NCBI RefSeq assembly: GCF_021560175.1 | Contig: NZ_CP091110.1 | Coordinates: forward strand, 1,726,001 to 1,790,000 | Reading direction: 5' to 3' | DNA from: Neobacillus drentensis | GTDB taxonomy: Bacteria; Bacillota; Bacilli; Bacillales; Cytobacillaceae | DNA: 64,000 nt | Shown: positions 7,435 through 16,143 of the stretch, piece by piece | Layout: each line of letters opens with the position of its first letter | Numbering within the stretch: the stretch's first letter is position 1 | Made by a program: the position numbers and the translations under genes | The notes under the pieces: generated by a model | Database searches by the model: none | What the model was told of the DNA's origin: nothing | What the model saw: the letters and a program-made list of their open reading frames with translations, nothing else

Positions 7435-7824
7435 TTATTGCAAGGGCAAAATATAATGGTTTAATCGCAGAATCCCTATCAAATACTGATAAAATAATTC
7501 TTTTTCATTAAAGGTGACAGATGGTTTTACCGAAAGTTCGATGATTTGTTTTCCAAGCGATTCCGCTGTTTGGGAAAACAAATCAAATCTTTTATTTGGC
7601 AGACTGGCTGGATTTGGAATCCCTTCGCGACATATATATAGCGCTTGGAATTTTCCGGGGTCTGTTGGTTTTAAGATAACAACTAAGGAAGTCATATCTT
7701 TACCTTCAGTGTTTGTGTGCAGTGCCATCATATGCTGGAGGCGGTGTTGATTTGCTTTTGCAAGTTCAAGCAGCTCATAAATATCTGAATATCCTTCGCC
7801 TAGTTCAATAAAACGCTGTATCAA
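7435..7824 (-). CDS. Conserved Bacillaceae protein of unknown function
   Basis: 129 residues, soluble, no clear motif. Features: an N-terminal helix (MIQRFIELGEGYSDIYELLELAKAN), an HRLQHMMALHT segment, a beta-rich middle (TSLVVILKP, FQALYICREGI) and a C-terminal FYQYLIGILRLN helix. I recall similar proteins in B. cereus-type genomes labelled methylthioribose kinase. That label does not fit: the protein is far too short and lacks a kinase fold. The start is TTG at 7822-7824 (complement), 9 nt after AAAGGAG. It is convergent with ylbG and has no operon partner. Confidence 0.65.
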   Translation of the reverse strand: MIQRFIELGEGYSDIYELLELAKANQHRLQHMMALHTNTEGKDMTSLVVILKPTDPGKFQALYICREGIPNPASLPNKRFDLFSQTAESLGKQIIELSVKPSVTFNEKELFYQYLIGILRLNHYILPLQ

Positions 7825-7890
7825 TTTGACATTCTCCTTTAAGCTTGATTCATCCCTACTTTATCATTTAATGGCAGCCAAATAAAGAAC

Positions 7891-8137
7891 AAAAGCGCAA
7901 GCGCCTTGGTTAGCCCCGACAAGCATAAGACGAGCCGGCTGAAAGGTTGCTCTTTAACCTTTTGGACGGATTGACCTAAATGTGGAGGCGACTGCCCTGG
8001 GACGAAGGCATAAGACGGCCCTCGCTAGAAGGCGCTTTTTGCCTTCTTCGAGGGATGGCTTATGACTCGAGTCCCAAGGAGCCGCAACTGGATAATCTTA
8101 TGACCTCGAGGGGCTAGGCGCTGGAGCTGGACGTGTC
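7891..8137. repeat. Bacillaceae interspersed repeat, second family, composite copy
   Basis: It begins with AAAAGCGCAAGCGCCTTG and ends with CTAGGCGCTGGAGCTGGAC, and the outer parts are complementary (AAGCGCC/GGCGCT, AGCCCC/GGGGCT). Two internal units carry GCATAAGACG...GGCTTATGAC, so it looks like two partly merged copies. The modules GCATAAGACGAGCCGGC and CTAGGCGCTG-AGCT-GAC recur at 34694-34966. No coding potential is visible. Confidence 0.8.
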
Positions 8138-8188
8138 TCCCTGTAAAACGTTATCCACAAGTAGTAAATCTTTAATTTCCTAGAACAT

Positions 8189-8218
8189 AAAAAAAACCCT
8201 GCAGAATAATCCGCAGGG
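8189..8218 (-). terminator. Terminator of the candidate leftward small RNA
   Basis: On the minus strand, CCCTGC/GCAGGG closes a loop and is followed by eight T (8189-8196 complement). The plus strand has no T run after the stem, which fixes the direction as leftward. Confidence 0.75.
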
Positions 8219-8361
8219 TCCTTCTATATCCTAAAGCAAAGGATAGAAGGCAAAGGGAGAGGAGAAACCGGAGGAAGAACTTATGGGGAAACGTAAGTCT
8301 TCTCCGCGGTTGGCAACAACATCCTCGAATTGATGTTGTTAATTACATTATCTCCACAACA
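8189..8361 (-). ncRNA. Candidate structured small RNA, leftward, upstream of rsmD
   Basis: The minus strand has a promoter-like pair (8368-8396), then three hairpins and an intrinsic terminator, predicting an RNA of about 170 nt. Reading 5' to 3' in the RNA, hairpin 1 is AACAACATC/GATGTTGTT (8315-8340). Hairpin 2 pairs around 8271-8309 with UUUCCCC in its loop (8285-8291). A pyrimidine stretch UCUCCUCUCCCUUUG (8251-8265) is left unpaired. Hairpin 3 is CTTCTATCCTTT/GGATATAGAAG (8221-8249). The stretches resemble the C-rich seed regions of Gram-positive sRNAs such as RsaE/RoxS, but it is not clearly that RNA. No reading frame with a ribosome binding site longer than a dozen codons is apparent. 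The folding is by eye. Confidence 0.5.
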
Positions 8362-8367
8362 GAAAAG

Positions 8368-8396
8368 CTTATACGTCATTTTAATAAATTTTCCAA
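8368..8396 (-). promoter_or_regulatory. Sigma-A-like promoter for the candidate small RNA
   Basis: On the minus strand, TTGGAA (8391-8396) and TATAAG (8368-8373) are separated by 17 bp. The expected start is near 8361. Confidence 0.45.
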
Positions 8397-8512
8397 CTAC
8401 AAAATAAAAAGAGATAAATAGGTGAAAAGATATTCGGAACAGATTGTCTTTTTTATAAATTATGATAGGATGTATTAAGAAAAATGATTTTCAAAAATGT
8501 GGTGATATGTCC

Positions 8513-9073
8513 ATGAGAGTGGTTTCAGGTATATGTAAGGGAAGACCGCTAAAAGCAGTCCCTGGAAATACAACACGTCCGACGACAGATAAAGTTAAAG
8601 AAGCCTTGTTTAATATGATTGGGCCTTATTTTGATGGCGGGGCTGGTTTAGATTTATTTGCAGGCAGTGGCGGATTAGGCATTGAGGGACTTAGCAGAGG
8701 TTTAGAAAAGGTTATTTTTATAGATCGAGAGTCAAAGGCGATTCATGTTATCCAAGAAAATATAAAGGCCTGCAAATTTGAAGATCGATCAGAAGTTTAT
8801 CGTAATGATGCTGACCGAGCATTAAAGGCCCTTATAAAAAGAGGAATTTCTTTTGATTACATATTTTTAGATCCGCCTTATAAAAAACAGCAGCTTGTCG
8901 GCCTGATGGAAAAAATGGACCAACAGGACTTAGTAAAACCAGATGGGGTTATTGTCTGCGAGCATAGCTTCGATGTGGAATTACCTCAAATAGTAGGGCG
9001 ATTTAATCAGATAAAATATGAAAAGTATGGGATTATTGCTGTGACGATTTATTCGAATGGCAGTAAGGAGTAA
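8513..9073 (+). CDS. rsmD: 16S rRNA (guanine966-N2)-methyltransferase RsmD (YlbH)
   Basis: 186 residues. SAM-binding Rossmann motif LDLFAGSGGLGIEGLSRG (about 46-63) and catalytic motif IV DPPY (in FLDPPYKKQQ). The N-terminal MRVVSG...RPTTDKVKEALFNMIG is typical of RsmD/YlbH. It methylates G966 (E. coli numbering) of 16S rRNA. The ATG at 8513 lies 7 nt after GTGGTGA; longer in-frame starts exist but give a non-homologous extension. The start of coaD follows within 13 nt, so the two form an operon. A weak promoter (TTGTCT-16-TAGGAT) may lie near 8445-8472. Confidence 0.92.
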   Translation: MRVVSGICKGRPLKAVPGNTTRPTTDKVKEALFNMIGPYFDGGAGLDLFAGSGGLGIEGLSRGLEKVIFIDRESKAIHVIQENIKACKFEDRSEVYRNDADRALKALIKRGISFDYIFLDPPYKKQQLVGLMEKMDQQDLVKPDGVIVCEHSFDVELPQIVGRFNQIKYEKYGIIAVTIYSNGSKE

Positions 9074-9568
<495 letters not shown>

Positions 9569-9625
9569 AAAAGCGAAAGCCCCGTATTGTGGTGTGAACT
9601 AGGTGTGACCGTTTAGTTGTATAAG

Positions 9626-9659
9626 GAAAAGGAGCTGGGCCTATGCCTAGCTCTTTTTT
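9626..9659. terminator. Bidirectional terminator between coaD and ylbJ
   Basis: AAGGAGCTGGGC / GCCTAGCTCTTTTTT with a short loop, and A/T runs on both sides. The ylbJ stop codon is within the right arm. Confidence 0.8.
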
Positions 9660-10858
9660 AACCGTGTAAACAATAGTGCGGTATAAATTAAGAGTGAGAA
9701 AATAGTAATTAACGGACCAACCTCGATCATTTTATGATAAACATGATTTGCGATCGAACCATCTCCCAAAAAAACGACGGGTAAGGTATTGGAGGGTTGT
9801 TCGTTATGACTAAAACGGATGTAGAGTGGTTTCCATAATAGTAAGGCAAAAAGGGCTGCAAAAATCCCTTGGAGAATCCTGGCGATAAAAAAGGGCTTAA
9901 ATCTAATATCTGTTTGAGCGAGGATGCTTGCAACTTGAGCTTGAATACTAAAGCCGCTAAACGCTAAGATAAAACTAGTAATGATGGCTTTTTGCAAAAG
10001 GGTTGCATCTTGAACATGACTTATTAATTGACTTCCCATTGTAATTTCAAATAGTCCCGAAATAAAGGGAATGCTCAGCATATCTGGGAATGACAGAGAC
10101 GATAGCATCACTTCAACTGTTTTTGCCAGTATGGCTGTTATATGTAGTAAATAGAGTAATTTGTTAATCACAGAGAACAAAATGATAAAGCCGCCGATCA
10201 TTAATAAGGTTTGAATCGATGAATTAACTGCATCACCTAAAAGTTTGCCGATCGGCCTATTATCTTTTATTCTCGTTTGATGGAGAACTGAGAGGGCGGT
10301 TCTAAATTTGAATTTTTTTCTTTCATCTGAAGTCTCAGGTGTCTCCTTTCCATAAAAACGCATGATAATTCCTACACATATATTTCCCAAGTAGTGTGCA
10401 GCTGCTAAGAGTAGTCCAATTTTGGGGTTATTAAAGAAGCCAACCGCAACAGCACTAAATATAAATAAGGGATTTGAGGAATTGGTAAAGGATACAAGCC
10501 TTTCTGCTTCTATTTGCGTTAAATGCCCTTCCTGACGTAACCGTGAAGAGAATTTTGCTCCTGCAGGCTGCCCAGAGGCCATCCCCATTGCCCATACAAA
10601 ACCACCAACGCCCGGAACTTTAAATAAGGGTCTCATCAGAGGTTCTAACAATACTCCGATAAACTTTACAACCCCAAATCCAATCAACATTTCAGAGACA
10701 ATAAAAAATGGCAAAAGGGAAGGAAAGACAATTTCCCACCACATAGTAAGGCCGCGAATGGATGCTTCGAATGACTCCCTTGGAAAGGAGATAAGCGATG
10801 CAGCTAAAATGGTAACAGAAACGGATAAAAAAACCGTTTTTAGTTTTGACAGAACCAA
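9647..10858 (-). CDS. ylbJ: Sporulation integral membrane protein YlbJ
   Basis: 403 residues with about 8-10 membrane helices and the nucleoside-recognition/gate fold (WWEIVFPSLLPFFIVSEMLIG, GMASGQPAGAKFSSRLR, TNSSNPLFIFSAVAVGF). B. subtilis YlbJ is a sigma-E-dependent membrane protein needed for proper spore cortex. The start is TTG at 10856-10858 (complement), 7 nt after AAGGAGGG. It is monocistronic leftward, convergent with coaD and divergent from ylbK. No clear sigma-E promoter was identified by eye. Confidence 0.9.
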   Translation of the reverse strand: MVLSKLKTVFLSVSVTILAASLISFPRESFEASIRGLTMWWEIVFPSLLPFFIVSEMLIGFGVVKFIGVLLEPLMRPLFKVPGVGGFVWAMGMASGQPAGAKFSSRLRQEGHLTQIEAERLVSFTNSSNPLFIFSAVAVGFFNNPKIGLLLAAAHYLGNICVGIIMRFYGKETPETSDERKKFKFRTALSVLHQTRIKDNRPIGKLLGDAVNSSIQTLLMIGGFIILFSVINKLLYLLHITAILAKTVEVMLSSLSFPDMLSIPFISGLFEITMGSQLISHVQDATLLQKAIITSFILAFSGFSIQAQVASILAQTDIRFKPFFIARILQGIFAALFALLLWKPLYIRFSHNEQPSNTLPVVFLGDGSIANHVYHKMIEVGPLITIFSLLIYTALLFTRLKKS

Positions 10859-11067
10859 TCAAGATCCCTCCTTCCAAACGATTGCTCAAATCGTGCAAAT
10901 CAATAGTATCAATGCTAAAATAAAGATTAAACTTATGAGAAAATCGTTAACCCTTGTCCCCATATACATCAAATATACTCATAGAAAAGCAATTTAGACC
11001 ATAAGATTGAACGAGTTTAGCTTTAATTCTACACTCTTTATGCAACAGTAATGGGAGGTCAGTTGTG

Positions 11068-11847
11068 ATGGAGCACCCAAAAATTGGATTGGCACTTGGT
11101 TCGGGTGGTGCACGCGGGTTTGCTCATTTAGGTGTAATAATGGCATTGAAGGAAGCTGGAATTCCGATCCATTTAATTGCCGGAAGTAGTATGGGGGCAC
11201 TTGTGGCCAGTTTTTATGGTGCTGGACTTGATTTCGATCGTTTGTATAAATTGTCCACTGCCTTTAAAAGAAAGTATTTCTTAGACTTTACAGTTCCTAA
11301 AATGGGTTTTATATCAGGGAAAAAGATCAAAGAGTTTATAAGGGTATTCACTCATGGGAAAAACATTGAGGAGCTTTCCCTTCCCATTGGGATTGTGGCA
11401 ACAGATTTATTGACAGGTGAAAAAGTGGTTTTTCAAAATGGACCTGTTGCTGAAGCTGTAAGAGCAAGCATCTCCATCCCAGGAATATTTGTACCAGAAA
11501 AATATAATGGGAGAATTCTAGTCGATGGCGGTGTTGCCGATCGAGTCCCGATATCAGTCGCCAGAGAAATGGGGGCAGATATCGTGATAGCGGTAGATGT
11601 GTCAAGGGTAAAACGAAACGCTGAAATAACAACAATTTATGATGTCATCATGCAAAGTATTGACATCATGCAGACGGAAATTATCAGCCACAGGGAAACA
11701 ACGGCAGATATCATGATCCGTCCCCCTGTTGAAATGTATAGCTCACGTGCCTTCACTAATACAGAAGAAATCATTACTATTGGCATGGAAGAAACTAAAA
11801 AACATATCAAACAGATTAAAACCGTCATCGAAAAGTGGAAGGAGTAA
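11068..11847 (+). CDS. ylbK: Patatin-like (RssA-type) phospholipase family protein YlbK
   Basis: 259 residues. The oxyanion glycine loop GSGGARGFAHLG, the nucleophile motif GSSMG (about 35-39) and the DGG motif (ILVDGGVADRVP) give the Ser-Asp dyad of patatins. A lipid acyl hydrolase is expected; the natural substrate is unknown. GGGAGG lies 9 nt before the ATG at 11068; an in-frame GTG at 11065 is also possible. It is followed by ylbL within 8 nt, with the ylbL ribosome binding site inside its 3' end. Confidence 0.9.
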   Translation: MEHPKIGLALGSGGARGFAHLGVIMALKEAGIPIHLIAGSSMGALVASFYGAGLDFDRLYKLSTAFKRKYFLDFTVPKMGFISGKKIKEFIRVFTHGKNIEELSLPIGIVATDLLTGEKVVFQNGPVAEAVRASISIPGIFVPEKYNGRILVDGGVADRVPISVAREMGADIVIAVDVSRVKRNAEITTIYDVIMQSIDIMQTEIISHRETTADIMIRPPVEMYSSRAFTNTEEIITIGMEETKKHIKQIKTVIEKWKE

Positions 11848-11855
11848 CACGAGCA

Positions 11856-12884
11856 ATGCGTAGGAAAATATACACAGGAACAATCATTTTGTTGGCACTT
11901 ATCTTAATTGGCGGTATGTATTATTCATTGCCCTTTTATGTTTCAAAGCCAGGGATGGCCAAGGAGTTAGAACCAATCATTACCGTAGATGACGGCTATA
12001 AAGAAGAAGGAAGCTTTATGCTGACAACCGTAAGAATGGGAAGGGCCAATATTTATTCCTATTTAGAAGCAAAAATGAGGAAGTATGAGGAAATTTATCC
12101 ACTGAATATGATTCTGACTGATAAGGAAACAGAGGACGAATACAACGCCAGACAGCTTCATATGATGGCAGGCTCGAAACTAAATGCGATCGAGGTAGCC
12201 TATCGAAAAGCTGGACTTCCAGTTAAATATAAATATAAAGGAATCTATGTGGTCCAAGTTGTTCCAGGAATGCCTGCAGAGGGAAAACTCCAAGCTGGGG
12301 ACCGGATATTTAAAGTGGACGGAAATAGTTTCCCATCCTCTGAAAAGTTCATTGATTTTGTAAGCAAAAAACAAGCAGGCGATAAAATTACCTTAACATT
12401 TTTAAGAAATAAGAAAATAAATACTGTTTCGGTTAGTCTGCAGAGATTCAAAGAGGATCCAACCAAAATTGGAATTGGGATCTCACTTGTAGACGACAAA
12501 TCCATTATTGTTGATCCTAAAGTTAAAGTAAGGACAGATGAAATTGGCGGCCCATCGGCAGGGTTAATGTTTTCTTTAGAAATTTATAACCAGTTAACAA
12601 GTGAGGATTTAACAAGTGGATACCAGATTGCCGGTACAGGGACGATTGATGAACAAGGAAATGTGGGGCCAATTGGTGGAATTGAACAAAAGATAGTCGC
12701 TGCCGATAAGGCGGGGGCTGAAATATTTTTAGCTCCTAACGAAAAAGGCTCTAAGACATCCAATTATCGAGATGCTTTGAAAACCGCTCGGGATATAAAA
12801 ACAAAAATGAAAATTGTACCTGTAGATACATTTGACGAAGCCGTACAATATCTTGAAAAATTACCAAATAAAGAAAAAGGATGA
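11856..12884 (+). CDS. ylbL: Membrane-anchored PDZ-Lon-like serine protease YlbL
   Basis: 342 residues: an N-terminal membrane helix (about 8-27), a PDZ domain (about 120-200, GIYVVQVVPGMPAEG, LQAGDRIFKVDG) and a Lon S16 proteolytic domain (about 220-330). The catalytic dyad is visible as Ser234 in GGPSAGLMFSLE and Lys279 in IEQKIVAA. In B. subtilis, YlbL with CtpA degrades the cell-division inhibitor YneA during DNA-damage recovery. The start is the ATG at 11856 after GGAAGGAG. An upstream in-frame GTG lies within ylbK and before that site. Operon with ylbK. Confidence 0.92.
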   Translation: MRRKIYTGTIILLALILIGGMYYSLPFYVSKPGMAKELEPIITVDDGYKEEGSFMLTTVRMGRANIYSYLEAKMRKYEEIYPLNMILTDKETEDEYNARQLHMMAGSKLNAIEVAYRKAGLPVKYKYKGIYVVQVVPGMPAEGKLQAGDRIFKVDGNSFPSSEKFIDFVSKKQAGDKITLTFLRNKKINTVSVSLQRFKEDPTKIGIGISLVDDKSIIVDPKVKVRTDEIGGPSAGLMFSLEIYNQLTSEDLTSGYQIAGTGTIDEQGNVGPIGGIEQKIVAADKAGAEIFLAPNEKGSKTSNYRDALKTARDIKTKMKIVPVDTFDEAVQYLEKLPNKEKG

Positions 12885-12905
12885 TGAGACCATCATCCTT
12901 TTTTT
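12876..12905. terminator. Bidirectional terminator between ylbL and tmcAL
   Basis: AAAGGATGATG / CATCATCCTTTTTTT with a 4-nt loop. The stop codons of both converging genes lie within it. Confidence 0.88.
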
Positions 12906-14113
12906 ATCCATATCGGCTGCTGCGTAAATTCCTGATTCATTAATTCTTTTGTTGGATGTTTGGCAATACCAAGGGAATAAACGCGTGCAGCTTTTAGGTC
13001 AAGCAGAATTTCTTTCTCCTTATAAGAGGAAAGCTTCGAAACGAGGGGAAGGGAGAAGTCTTTTTTTCGCTTATTTAAATATTCTTTGCCTTTATTGGTC
13101 ATGCCTAAAAGTCTTAAATAAGTGGCTTGATTTGAAGGACCTGCCATTTGCCCTTTTTTTGTATTTGTCAAAATATGGACACATGTTCGTTGCAGTCTAG
13201 TCCAAGTGTATCGTTTTGTTTTAATCCTTTCCATAAATTCATGAAAGCTGCCTGATGTTAAGGCTGCCGCTAATAATCTATGTTCCAGTCCCTCTTCCAC
13301 TTCATAGATATCTCTTAATTCATCGGGACTGCTTGTAAGCAGACGGAATTTGAGATAATCCCAGTAATTTTCCCATTGATGAAAAGCTTGATATTTTTGT
13401 AAATAATCCAATAACAATTGGTTGGTTGGAGCAGGTACATATTGACTAATTGATTTCTGATCGCCCTCCTTCGAAAAGATCGCTTTACGGATGCTTGTTG
13501 CACTTGCGATTGTTTCAGAGGCAAAGTGCTCATCGTGATAATCCGCATTTTTTCTTGGTACGGTTAAAGGTTTAAGGGTACTTTGTTGGTTCCTGATCGC
13601 TTTTATGTATTCAATTCCCAAGATATTATTTGGCTTCGCTAAATCTAAATAGGAGTTGTAGTCGGATAATTGGTGATAGGCTAACGATACTGCTTTTGGA
13701 TAACTTACTCCAGTAGCAATAAAACGGTGGATATTTTCTTCCAATTGCTGCTTTTGCTCATTCATGAAATCAATGGTCTGAGTGAAAGAGGAAAGTTCAC
13801 CGCTCTCACTTCCAAAACAAACGGAATCACAGCCTGCTGCATCTAAAATAGATATGGCACCACTCGCAAAGATTTCAGCTTTTTGTACGGCAAACATGTA
13901 AGGAAGTTCAAAGACAATATCCACTCCGTTCAGCAGTGCCATCTTGGTGCGATACCATTTTGAAACAAGTGCAGGTTCACCTCTTTGCAGAAAATTACCG
14001 CTCATTACCGCGATTACAACTTCGGCGCCTGCCGCTTCCTTTGAAGCAGCTAAGTGGAAGGCATGTCCATTATGAAACGGATTGTACTCCACGATTAAAC
14101 CAACAGCGTTCAT
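12893..14113 (-). CDS. tmcAL: tRNA(Met) cytidine acetate ligase TmcAL (YlbM)
   Basis: 406 residues. The N-terminal nucleotidyltransferase-type motif VEYNPFHNGHAFHL contains the HxGH-like ATP site, followed by AVMSGNFLQRGEPAL. TmcAL activates acetate with ATP and acetylates C34 of elongator tRNA-Met (ac4C34). The start is the ATG at 14111-14113 (complement), 6-7 nt after AAGGAG; an upstream in-frame ATG adds 13 unsupported residues. It is divergent from ylbN. Confidence 0.92.
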   Translation of the reverse strand: MNAVGLIVEYNPFHNGHAFHLAASKEAAGAEVVIAVMSGNFLQRGEPALVSKWYRTKMALLNGVDIVFELPYMFAVQKAEIFASGAISILDAAGCDSVCFGSESGELSSFTQTIDFMNEQKQQLEENIHRFIATGVSYPKAVSLAYHQLSDYNSYLDLAKPNNILGIEYIKAIRNQQSTLKPLTVPRKNADYHDEHFASETIASATSIRKAIFSKEGDQKSISQYVPAPTNQLLLDYLQKYQAFHQWENYWDYLKFRLLTSSPDELRDIYEVEEGLEHRLLAAALTSGSFHEFMERIKTKRYTWTRLQRTCVHILTNTKKGQMAGPSNQATYLRLLGMTNKGKEYLNKRKKDFSLPLVSKLSSYKEKEILLDLKAARVYSLGIAKHPTKELMNQEFTQQPIWIKKG

Positions 14114-14332
14114 ATTATTCTCCTTACTAAAAGAAATTGACTCCACTTCCATTTAGGAGTTTATATTTTTTTTAACATTATAGCAAAATTTTAAGGAAAC
14201 CAATCAAATAATATGATAAGATGTTCTAGATGTTTGTAAAGGACACATCTGGATACACTAGTAATGGAAATCTTTTTACCGTCAATTTATTTTTGCAGAA
14301 AAAATCACCATTCTAGGTGTAAAGAAAAAACA

Positions 14333-14361
14333 TTGACAAAAATATTATCGAAGGCTATAAT
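14333..14361 (+). promoter_or_regulatory. Consensus sigma-A promoter for ylbN-rpmF
   Basis: A perfect TTGACA (14333-14338) and a perfect TATAAT (14356-14361) are separated by exactly 17 bp. The start of ylbN follows 27 bp downstream. The match to consensus predicts strong vegetative expression. Confidence 0.9.
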
Positions 14362-14388
14362 TACCTTTGTTGCCTTGGGGTGATTCAA

Positions 14389-14916
14389 TTGAAATGGACA
14401 TTAAATCAATTACAAAAATATCGAAACAAGGATTTTATCATTGATGAGATCATTCGTGTGGATGAGATTAAACAAGTTGATCCCACGATTCGGGAAGTTT
14501 CTCCGATGCATATCACTGGTCGGGGAGATATTGATTCAACGAAAGTGACGTTTCATTTAAAAATTGAAGGTCATTTAATTCTTCCTTGTTCTCGTACTTT
14601 AGTGGATGTAAAACTTCCGATTAATGTCGACACAACTGAAACTTTCCTCTTACAAGGATCAGTCTATGAAACTGAAGAGGAAACATATCAAGTTAAGGGT
14701 GACTTGATTGACGTTACGCCAATCATTAGAGAAATTCTTTTACTTGAGGTTCCAATGCAAGTGTTTTGTGAGGATGTCGATTCTGAAGAAGCTGCACCGC
14801 AATCCGGCAAGGATTGGGAAGTTGTTTCTGAAGAAGATCAATCCAAAAAGATTGATCCGCGACTAGCAGGACTTGCAAAGTTTTTTGACGAAAACAAATC
14901 TTCTTCCGAATCATAA
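14389..14916 (+). CDS. ylbN: DUF177/YceD-family protein YlbN
   Basis: 175 residues of the DUF177 family, conserved directly upstream of rpmF. The core is KVTFHLKIEGHLILPCSRTLVDVKLPI, followed by the acidic VTPIIREILLLEVPMQVFCEDV. The C-terminal part ends in an acidic DPRLAGLAKFFDE motif. The E. coli homologue YceD is linked to 23S rRNA processing and large-subunit maturation; the function here is inferred. The start is the TTG at 14389, 5 nt after GGGGTGA; the GTG at 14380 lies in that site. Confidence 0.88.
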   Translation: MKWTLNQLQKYRNKDFIIDEIIRVDEIKQVDPTIREVSPMHITGRGDIDSTKVTFHLKIEGHLILPCSRTLVDVKLPINVDTTETFLLQGSVYETEEETYQVKGDLIDVTPIIREILLLEVPMQVFCEDVDSEEAAPQSGKDWEVVSEEDQSKKIDPRLAGLAKFFDENKSSSES

Positions 14917-15000
14917 TCGGCAAAATCTAAGAAGCAAAGTGAAGAACCAGCATTTCTGGCCTTCATTACTTTCTTAATACTCTTTAAGGAGGTGGGAAGA

Positions 15001-15174
15001 ATGGCTGTACCTTTTAGAAGAACTTCTAAAACTGCAAAAAGAAAACGTCGTACTCATTTTAAATTAAACGTACCTGGTATGGTAAGTTGCCCAAACTGTG
15101 GTGAAATGAAACTTGCACACCGCGTATGTAAAGCTTGCGGAACATACAAAGGAAAAGACGTTGTGAACGACTAA
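15001..15174 (+). CDS. rpmF: 50S ribosomal protein L32, zinc-binding form
   Basis: 57 residues, very basic N-terminus ([15 protein letters not shown]). Two CxxC pairs (CPNC and CKAC) form the zinc ribbon of the Cys-containing L32 type. The ATG at 15001 lies 7 nt after an extended AAGGAGGTG site. It is the last gene of the ylbN-rpmF operon. Confidence 0.97.
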   Translation: MAVPFRRTSKTAKRKRRTHFKLNVPGMVSCPNCGEMKLAHRVCKACGTYKGKDVVND

Positions 15175-15186
15175 TTTCCGTTATGA

Positions 15187-15224
15187 TAAAAAGCACAAGG
15201 AGCTATATGCCCTTGTGCTTTTGT
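15187..15224 (+). terminator. Rho-independent terminator after rpmF
   Basis: AAAAGCACAAGG / CCTTGTGCTTTT with an 8-9 nt loop. Confidence 0.88.
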
Positions 15225-15297
15225 CGTTTATAATCAGCTATTCATACATTCACAAATGAAAAGCGTGAACTAGATACAAAGGGGGAGGGAAAAGACT

Positions 15298-16068
15298 TTG
15301 TCATACACGATTGTTAAATCAAAGAAGGGCTATTTGGTATTTACGATTACAAGAAGTGAAAAAAGAAATGCAATTAATTATGAAGTGATGAAAGGCCTGG
15401 CCGAGGCGATAAAAAGGGCGGAAGATTCGGAAATAAAGGCACTTATAATAACGGGGACGGGTGAGAATGCCTTTTGTTCAGGGGGAGATCTATCTGTTTT
15501 TCATTCCCTCCATACAAAGGAGGATGCATATCCTATGCTATCTAAAATGGCTGATATCCTATATAAACTCCTCACTTTACCCATTCCTACGATAGCCCTT
15601 TTGAACGGAATTGCTATTGGCGGTGGTTGCGAACTAGCAGCAGCTTGTGATTTTCGTTTGGCAAGGAAAGGAATAAAAGCAGGCTTTGTTCAAGGGAAAC
15701 AAGCGATTACGACAGACTGGGGCGGGGGTTCCATCCTAGCGGAGAAAATGACTGGTCCTAGTGCGATGAAGCTTTTGATGGAAGCAGAGCTGCAAACAGC
15801 GGAACAATTAAAAGAGGCTGGATTTATTCATGCCATTTACGAGACCAGCCCGCTTCAAGCAGGTGAAGAATTTATTGAGAAAATACTAGGGACTGATTTG
15901 AAGGTCCTCCAATCCTATAAAAGAATCTGGGTTCGAAAGTGGGAAGAAACTAAACTTCAAGAAAGAATAGAGGAAGAAGTCCGTAATTGTTCAATCCTTT
16001 GGGAAAGTGATGCCCATTTTGAATATGTAAAGAAGTTTATAAGTAAAAAAACTGTGAATAAAGATTAA
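15298..16068 (+). CDS. Enoyl-CoA hydratase/isomerase (crotonase) superfamily protein, atypical active site
   Basis: 256 residues, crotonase fold. The oxyanion-hole segments are present (NAFCSGGDL and IAIGGGCELAAACD). The first catalytic Glu of classical hydratases is kept (Glu112 in GGGCE). The second, normally in GQPE, is replaced: the segment reads FVQGK, with Lys134 at that place. Simple hydratase activity is therefore doubtful; isomerase, thioester hydrolase or decarboxylase chemistry is possible. The start is the TTG at 15298, 8 nt after GGGGGAGGG. It stands between rpmF and the RsfA-type gene, with an acyl-CoA carboxylase operon 1.5 kb downstream, so a link to acyl-CoA catabolism is plausible but unproven. 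Confidence 0.82.
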   Translation: MSYTIVKSKKGYLVFTITRSEKRNAINYEVMKGLAEAIKRAEDSEIKALIITGTGENAFCSGGDLSVFHSLHTKEDAYPMLSKMADILYKLLTLPIPTIALLNGIAIGGGCELAAACDFRLARKGIKAGFVQGKQAITTDWGGGSILAEKMTGPSAMKLLMEAELQTAEQLKEAGFIHAIYETSPLQAGEEFIEKILGTDLKVLQSYKRIWVRKWEETKLQERIEEEVRNCSILWESDAHFEYVKKFISKKTVNKD

Positions 16069-16143
16069 AAGACAACTTCTGATTAAGTCTATCTTTTCTA
16101 GTAGATGCATATGTATTATAAAAACACTAGGAGGGATGAACAA

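Noticed and set aside
8151..8159. Perfect DnaA box TTATCCACA between the repeat and the candidate sRNA
   Set aside because: A single 9-mer with no second box in proper spacing and no AT-rich unwinding region. A chance occurrence is likely.
12949..13200. Plus-strand frame inside tmcAL
   Set aside because: It is antisense to a well-supported gene with clear motifs and has no binding site.
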